Source of the DNA: Methanosarcinales archaeon
Lineage (GTDB): Archaea; Halobacteriota; Methanosarcinia; Methanosarcinales; Methanogasteraceae
Assembly (NCBI GenBank): GCA_003661105.1
Contig: QMVM01000062.1
Location: forward strand, 1 to 9,639
DNA: 9,639 bases
Reading direction: 5' to 3'
Of the stretch, positions 7,025-9,639 are shown piece after piece. A model generated the notes under the pieces. That model was not told where the DNA came from, did not search any database, and saw only the letters and a list, made by a program, of their open reading frames with translations. The position numbers and the translations under genes were made by a program. The first letter of the stretch is position 1. The number at the start of each line of letters is the position of its first letter.

Positions 7025-7123
7025 TGGGCCCACTGCGATTCGAACGCAGGACCGCTCGGTTTCTCACCCGAAACAGATGATAATTATGAGCCGAGCGCTC
7101 TGACCTGGCTAAGCTACGGGCCC
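7025..7123 (-). tRNA. tRNA with CAU anticodon (Ile2 or elongator Met), 24-nt intron
   Basis: A full cloverleaf folds on the minus strand: acceptor GGGCCCG/TGGGCCC with discriminator A, D stem GCTT/GAGC, anticodon stem CTCGG/CCGAG, T arm CTGCG-TTCGAAT-CGCAG. The anticodon CAT is at 7086-7088. A 24-base intron (7061-7084) interrupts positions 37/38. Exon CTCA pairs with intron TGAG (7063-7066), leaving 3-base bulges TAA and AAA, each cut after the second base as in an archaeal bulge-helix-bulge. The inner helix is weak (two T-G pairs). The mature tRNA is 75 nt, with no encoded CCA. The acceptor resembles archaeal isoleucine tRNAs, favouring Ile2 read by agmatidine-modified C34, but elongator Met is not excluded. 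Initiator Met is unlikely: no GGG/CCC anticodon-stem pairs. Confidence 0.88.
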
Positions 7124-7128
7124 GCAAA

Positions 7129-7201
7129 CGCCGCCAACAGGGCTCGAACCTGTGACATCATGGTTAACAGCCATGCACTCTACCAACTGAGTTATAGCGG
7201 C
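7129..7201 (-). tRNA. tRNA-Asn (GUU)
   Basis: A 73-nt cloverleaf folds on the minus strand: acceptor GCCGCTA/TGGCGGC with discriminator G, D arm AACTCAGTTGGTAGAGT, anticodon arm CATGG-CTGTTAA-CCATG with anticodon GTT, T arm ACAGG-TTCGAGC-CCTGT. There is no intron and no encoded CCA. It lies 5 bases upstream of the CAU tRNA, so the two are probably transcribed together with Asn first. The pair converges on cbiO. Confidence 0.96.
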
Positions 7202-7224
7202 TCACATAACAATCATGGCGGTGA

Positions 7225-7234
7225 GACTTAAACC
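7225..7234 (-). promoter_or_regulatory. Candidate TATA box for the tRNA pair
   Basis: On the minus strand the sequence reads GGTTTAAGTC, with TTTAAGT 25-31 bases before the tRNA-Asn 5' end. That is the expected distance for an archaeal tRNA promoter. The box is not a perfect consensus. Confidence 0.4.
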
Positions 7235-7500
7235 TTATGCTGCACCGGCAAGTTTAGCGTCCATTGGGATAGGATCATCTCCCACAATCCGGCAGGATAT
7301 AGCGATCACCTCGTATAATCTTGAATGTCGTTATGTGCGACAGTTCAACCAGTCTCTCACATATTCGTATTCCGCGAATTGCCCCCAATCGACTTTTCGA
7401 GATCCTTTATCGCACGTTTTACATCTTTTAACCCCCAATTATCATAGGTACTCCTCTTGTGCAGGAAAGTGGAGAAATGTTCCATTGCTTGTAATGGCAC
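7235..7500 (-). pseudogene. Possible decayed gene fragments upstream of tRNA-Asn
   Basis: Three short minus-strand frames follow one another and read like protein. One has YDNWGLKDVKRAIKDLEKSI (stop at 7357), the next RICERLVELSHITTFKII (about 7270-7400), the last RIVGDDPIPMDAKLAGAA (stop at 7235-7237). Two frameshifts would join them into one C-terminal region. None has a ribosome site, and I recognise no family. Chance open frames are a real alternative. Confidence 0.22.
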
Positions 7501-7524
7501 GGTATAACAATTAAGTGATTTATC

Positions 7525-7617
7525 ACCGCGGAGATCGCGCAAGGTGCAGAGTTTTAAGACCGTTTCAATACTTGCGGGGTTTATTGATTCCTCTGCGCTT
7601 TCCACATGCTCTGCGGT
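7525..7617. repeat. ACCGCGGAG/CTCTGCGGT hairpin repeat, copy 2
   Basis: ACCGCGGAG (7525-7533) and CTCTGCGGT (7609-7617) pair with one G-U. GCAGAG (7546-7551) and CTCTGC (7591-7596) pair inside. The layout CCTCTGYG then CTCTGYGG on the right arm matches copy 1 at 5451-5533. The elements have diverged but belong to one family. Confidence 0.55.
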
Positions 7618-7639
7618 AAAAATTTAAGGAATACGGTGA

Positions 7640-7655
7640 TTTCACTGGAATTTTC
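7640..7655 (+). repeat. Left arm of 16-bp perfect inverted repeat
   Basis: TTTCACTGGAATTTTC recurs as its exact inverse at 8208-8223. The arms bound 584 bp that contain the four-cysteine small protein. Similarity stops at the arm edges, and no target-site duplication is visible. Confidence 0.6.
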
Positions 7656-7842
7656 GGTTGTGCCGCTTGTGGCTGATGTGCATACCGGTTGAGCGCCCGG
7701 CTGCGATCCCATACTATCTGCTTAAAAATCAGATCAGCGGACATGAGACACATATCAGCGGCGACTTTAGAGTGACCGGTACCTTTATCACGGGTAGGCC
7801 AGTAAAACGTACTGTAATGAAGTAAAATGCCAATGGGATTGA

Positions 7843-7859
7843 AGCAATGTAGAATTGCT
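7843..7859 (+). promoter_or_regulatory. Short hairpin or operator upstream of the Cys protein
   Basis: AGCAAT (7843-7848) and ATTGCT (7854-7859) form a 6-bp stem with a 5-base loop, about 43 bases before the ATG at 7902. It could be an operator or a leader stem. It is short enough to be chance. Confidence 0.25.
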
Positions 7860-7901
7860 CCATTCACCGCGGGTATAATTGAAAAATAAGAGGTGACATA
7901 G

Positions 7902-8120
7902 ATGGTACAATGTGAATACACGGAAACCTGTGCATTCTTCAAAGAAGGGATGGCAGATAGACCTGCAATAGCAAATATGATGAAGAAAAAGTACTGTGCT
8001 AGGAACCAGTCCGCATGCGCGAGGTACATGATCATAAAGACAGTCGGAAAAGACAGGGTTCCAGTGGATTTAGTCCCGAATGATGTGGATATGGCCCGAA
8101 ATATCATTGCGGAAGGGTGA
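7902..8120 (+). CDS. Small conserved-type four-cysteine protein
   Basis: This 72-aa soluble protein has the pattern C4-x5-C10, then YC32-x6-C39 followed by ARY. It reads VQCEYTETCAFF near the start, and a VPVDLVPNDVDMA segment (53-64) lies near the end. The cysteine spacing suggests a small zinc or iron-sulfur site, but no cofactor can be assigned from sequence. I recall similar short proteins in anaerobes, all of unknown function, without being able to search. The start is supported by GAGGTG (7890-7895) 6 bases before ATG. It stands alone, 700 bases from the tRNAs, between the arms of the 16-bp inverted repeat. A longer opposite-strand frame across it (7565-8236) lacks a ribosome site and is judged a shadow. 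Confidence 0.8.
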   Translation: MVQCEYTETCAFFKEGMADRPAIANMMKKKYCARNQSACARYMIIKTVGKDRVPVDLVPNDVDMARNIIAEG

Positions 8121-8146
8121 TCGGAAGAGTGCTGTCGTGGACGCGG

Positions 8147-8177
8147 GCGCGTGATCAACATGATAATTTGCGCGTGA
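8147..8177. repeat. GCGCGTGA direct repeat pair
   Basis: GCGCGTGA occurs at 8147-8154 and 8170-8177, 23 bp apart, about two helical turns, with a TGATCA palindrome at the first copy. It lies just after the Cys protein stop and before the right arm of the 16-bp repeat. Protein binding is possible but unsupported. Confidence 0.3.
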
Positions 8178-8207
8178 CATTGCAACACACTCTTTTTCAG
8201 CATAATT

Positions 8208-8223
8208 GAAAATTCCAGTGAAA
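8208..8223 (-). repeat. Right arm of 16-bp perfect inverted repeat
   Basis: GAAAATTCCAGTGAAA is the exact inverse of 7640-7655. Together the arms could be terminal repeats of a small non-autonomous element or the ends of a long-range stem. Confidence 0.6.
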
Positions 8224-8449
8224 ACATTCTGATCATGTGGCAGATAGATTCGTGAACGTCCCCTCTGGCAAAAGAGCCGGACAGGCAGACCTCGTCAGAA
8301 TATAAAACATATACGGATGACTGGCATAAGATTCTACCTCGGAAAAACCCATTTCAATCTTTTTACATTTGCTTGCCAATTCATTAATGGAATGCGTTGT
8401 GATTGAGGTGTACTCCTACGAATAAAGAAAAAATTGAGGGTCTTCTCCG

Positions 8450-8504
8450 CTGATTGCGGTACCTGGGAACATGCCCGGTTCCAGTTATAATAGCCGCAAT
8501 TCAG
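8450..8504. ncRNA. Two-stem structured hairpin, possible small RNA
   Basis: CTGATTGCGG (8450-8459) pairs with CCGCAATTCAG (8494-8504) with one bulge. Inside, CTGGGAAC (8463-8470) pairs with GTTCCAG (8478-8484) with one bulge and a 7-base loop. The stacked stems sit in DNA without genes. I recognise no RNA family, and strand is unknown. It could also be a palindromic repeat or a double-sided terminator. Confidence 0.35.
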
Positions 8505-8605
8505 GCCATCCTTTGCAGATTTCAGATCCTCTTCTGCCGGTGTGAGCCGTTTTTTGTTTCTCTCGTTGCTTTAGTCTTCTATCAATCCATATCATACCTA
8601 ATCAG

Positions 8606-8618
8606 CCCTATCATAGGG
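8606..8618. repeat. CCCTAT-C-ATAGGG palindrome
   Basis: This is a 6-bp perfect inverse repeat around a single C. Flanking CAG (8603-8605) and CTG (8621-8623) could extend it with a 2-base bulge. An operator-like site is possible, but no adjacent gene explains it. Confidence 0.3.
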
Positions 8619-8742
8619 TGCTGAAAATCATCCATATTTAGGCAATTTTTGCCCCATAGAACCATACCATTTCCATTCCCCCTTCACCCACTCGTTTAAA
8701 AATGTTTATGCGCTCGATAAATAATTGTTATTTGTAAAGTTT

Positions 8743-8827
8743 TATTATATACCCCACCAACATAGAGGGTAAAAACTGATAAACAGTGAAAAGGAGGGTG
8801 CGATATATGAAGAAGAAAATCCGATAA
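8743..8827 (+). pseudogene. Promoter, ribosome site and aborted gene start
   Basis: TATTATATA (8743-8751) is TATA-like. AAGGAGGG (8791-8798) is a strong ribosome site, and an ATG follows at 8807. The frame then reads only MKKKIR before TAA (8825-8827). Expression signals this good with no body suggest the 5' stub of a lost gene, although a chance match or a tiny leader is possible. Confidence 0.35.
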
Positions 8828-8876
8828 CACCACCAATTACAGCAGACAAGAACGCAAGTGCAACTTCTCCGTTCAT
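8745..8876 (-). CDS. Possible 43-aa membrane peptide or gene 5' remnant
   Basis: The frame starts MNGEVALAFLSAVIGGVIGF, a clear single membrane segment of the kind that opens longer membrane-anchored proteins, then degrades into SFSLFISFYPLCWWGI encoded by what looks like the upstream DNA of the plus-strand stub. The ATG is preceded by AGGGGT about 6 bases away and a TATA-like TTATTATA (8904-8911). The N-terminus may be genuine and the tail acquired by deletion. No family is recognised. Confidence 0.35.
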   Translation of the reverse strand: MNGEVALAFLSAVIGGVIGFSSSYIAPSFSLFISFYPLCWWGI

Positions 8877-8898
8877 TTGATTACCCCTATCTTATGAG

Positions 8899-8920
8899 TA
8901 CGGTATAATAATGCACCGTA
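8899..8920 (-). promoter_or_regulatory. TACGGT-N10-ACCGTA operator-like repeat over a TATA box
   Basis: A perfect 6-bp inverse repeat with a 10-base centre covers the minus-strand TATA-like TTATTATA, 28-35 bases before the ATG at 8876. The half-site spacing of 16 bp suits a dimeric repressor. A 10-bp palindrome TGCATATGCA lies nearby at 8934-8943. Confidence 0.3.
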
Positions 8921-9165
8921 TCCGAAATTGGTTTGCATATGCATCCCCCTGTTAGAACTCCAATTATCGCTTATTCCTCTTAATTCTTCACCTATATACG
9001 TCCCAGCCGTGCCACTCCGCAATGAATTGCGGGGCATCCGTGGGACGGAGGTCGTGCGATTGGATGAGCCGCGGATGGATGTGGAGTGGGCAGGCGCGTG
9101 TTTGTTGAGGGCGGTGCAGAATTTGATTATCATTTTCGATGTTTGCGAAGTTGTGGACAAAAGCA

Positions 9166-9186
9166 ACCTTCCGAAGGATGGAAGGT
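9166..9186 (-). terminator. ACCTTCC/GGAAGGT hairpin after the DUF5615 gene
   Basis: A perfect 7-bp stem with a 7-base loop lies 22 bases past the DUF5615 stop, and TGCTTTTG follows on the minus strand. A second small stem, ATAACG/CGTTAT (9197-9211), overlaps the stop codon. Either could mark the transcript end. Confidence 0.35.
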
Positions 9187-9207
9187 GTGAAGTCACATAA
9201 CGCCCCG

Positions 9208-9588
9208 TTATATGAAACTGTCACCTCTCCCACCCCTCCTTTCTCCAACGATACGCACACTTTTTTCAGTCACAGTTATGAAATTATTAGCAAGTTTATC
9301 AGAATATAACTCTAATACTCGCTGCAGTACAGCTATTTTATTTTTATACCGTTCATTTTTCAATCGTAAAAGGATTACGCCTTTGTGCGGTCTTTTCATT
9401 CGGAATACGAGTTCACCAAAGTCTTTATCATTTGTAATCAAAATATAATTCCCAAAATTTGCTTTCTCGATGATGCTTACATCATCTAATCCGCGAGCCC
9501 CATCGTAACTGGAGAATACCTCATGATGTAAACTTCGCAACCACTCCGCAACTGCCGGACCTGTGCATTCATCTACAAGAAACCGCAT
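9208..9588 (-). CDS. DUF5615 PIN-like protein, probable toxin of a DUF433 pair
   Basis: This 126-aa cytosolic protein has the family's landmarks: RFLVDECTGPAVAEWL (2-17, with acidic D6 and E7), the ILITNDKDFGEL block (49-60, with D54 and D56) and PHKGVILLRL (67-76). Such acidic clusters are those of PIN-like nucleases, so RNA cleavage is the expected activity, although DUF5615 proteins are little characterised. It starts 2 bases after the stop of the preceding minus-strand gene, typical of a two-gene toxin-antitoxin operon. The C-terminal RGGRGDSFI is basic and perhaps disordered. There is no obvious ribosome site of its own, which suggests coupling to the upstream gene. Confidence 0.88.
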   Translation of the reverse strand: MRFLVDECTGPAVAEWLRSLHHEVFSSYDGARGLDDVSIIEKANFGNYILITNDKDFGELVFRMKRPHKGVILLRLKNERYKNKIAVLQRVLELYSDKLANNFITVTEKSVRIVGERRGGRGDSFI

Positions 9589-9590
9589 AT

Positions 9591-9639
9591 CTAAACCGCC
9601 TCGACGAGCGGCATAAATGTTATATTTTCCAGCGTTTCC
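9591..9639 (-). CDS. C-terminal end of probable DUF433 antitoxin (partial)
   Basis: Only the last 15 residues are in the window, ETLENITFMPLVEAV followed by TAG (9591-9593). The window edge cuts the rest. DUF433 proteins, small DNA-binding-like partners, commonly precede DUF5615 genes with a very short gap, and the gap here is 2 bases. The identification rests on context and a short C-terminal resemblance, so it is tentative. Confidence 0.5.
   Translation of the reverse strand, partial: ETLENITFMPLVEAV

Larger units (their letters stand above)
7202..7901. other. Gene-poor stretch between tRNAs and the Cys protein
   Basis: Apart from the tRNA promoter, the possible gene fragments (7235-7500), hairpin repeat copy 2 and the left arm of the 16-bp repeat, I see nothing firm. 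ATCAGCGG occurs twice, at 7732 and about 20 bases later. No tRNA, CRISPR or intact gene is visible. Confidence 0.55.
8121..8742. other. Gene-free stretch after the Cys protein
   Basis: No convincing gene is present. A minus-strand open frame (about 8231-8414) contains SINELASKCKKIEMGFSEVE but lacks a start with a ribosome site and could be a remnant or chance. The stretch holds the direct repeats, the right arm of the 16-bp repeat and the structured hairpin at 8450-8504. It also has a palindrome at 8606-8618 and a small GGCAA/TTGCC hairpin at 8641-8653. Confidence 0.55.
8877..9207. other. Intergenic stretch upstream of the DUF5615 gene end
   Basis: Overlapping open frames on both strands (about 8873-9260) lack ribosome sites and recognisable motifs. 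A GC-richer patch (about 9000-9120) reads TEVVRLDEPRMDVEWAGACL on the plus strand and might be a gene remnant, but support is weak. Two small hairpins near 9166-9211 lie after the DUF5615 gene. Confidence 0.45.

Noticed and set aside
7565..8236. A 223-codon minus-strand open frame
   Set aside because: It runs antisense across the four-cysteine gene, which has a good ribosome site and regular Cys pattern. The frame has no ribosome site, crosses the hairpin repeat and both 16-bp arms, and shows no motif.
8928..9200. A 90-codon plus-strand frame, with two overlapping minus-strand frames
   Set aside because: Three overlapping frames without ribosome sites or motifs. One patch (TEVVRLDEPRMDVEWAG) might be a remnant but is too weak to call.
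7202..9207. CRISPR array
   Set aside because: The repeats are single pairs of inverted or short direct repeats; there are no regularly spaced units.

Overview
The window looks archaeal, most likely from a euryarchaeon related to methanogens, ANME archaea or Archaeoglobi. The pointers are TTTATAAA-type TATA boxes, strong GGAGG ribosome sites, tRNA genes without an encoded CCA, a tRNA with an intron at the canonical 37/38 site, and a secreted S8 protease ending in a dockerin. No rRNA or other definitive marker is present, so the lineage is an inference.

Layout. (1) 37-2970, minus strand: a large secreted subtilisin-like protease with an extra Rossmann-like insert, a PPC-type beta domain and a C-terminal dockerin. 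(2) 2971-3581: a divergent regulatory region with TATA boxes on both strands and two hairpins that share bases. (3) 3582-5377, plus strand: a Cys/His-containing 20-residue leader ORF overlapping cbiM, then cbiM, cbiN and cbiQ. (4) 5378-5602: a gap holding a CCACAGAG/CTCTGTGG hairpin repeat and a 12-bp tandem repeat. (5) 5603-6958: cbiO with a long unrecognised C-terminal domain. (6) 7025-7201, minus strand: tRNA-Asn followed by an intron-containing CAU tRNA. (7) 7202-9207: sparse, decayed-looking DNA holding a second hairpin repeat, a 16-bp inverted repeat around a four-cysteine small protein, a tRNA-unrelated structured hairpin, and a spot where two gene 5' ends face each other. (8) 9208-9639, minus strand: a DUF5615 PIN-like toxin candidate, preceded by the last codons of what is probably its DUF433 partner.

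How the genes work together. CbiM, CbiN, CbiQ and CbiO form a group I ECF cobalt uptake transporter, which fits a corrinoid-dependent archaeon. CbiM binds the metal, CbiN assists it, CbiQ is the transmembrane coupler and CbiO the ATPase. The upstream hairpins and the leader ORF suggest post-transcriptional control of cbiMNQ, while cbiO seems to have its own ribosome site and possibly its own promoter. The protease faces away from the transporter and is probably unrelated in function. The right-hand third reads as accessory or eroding sequence ending in a toxin-antitoxin-like pair.
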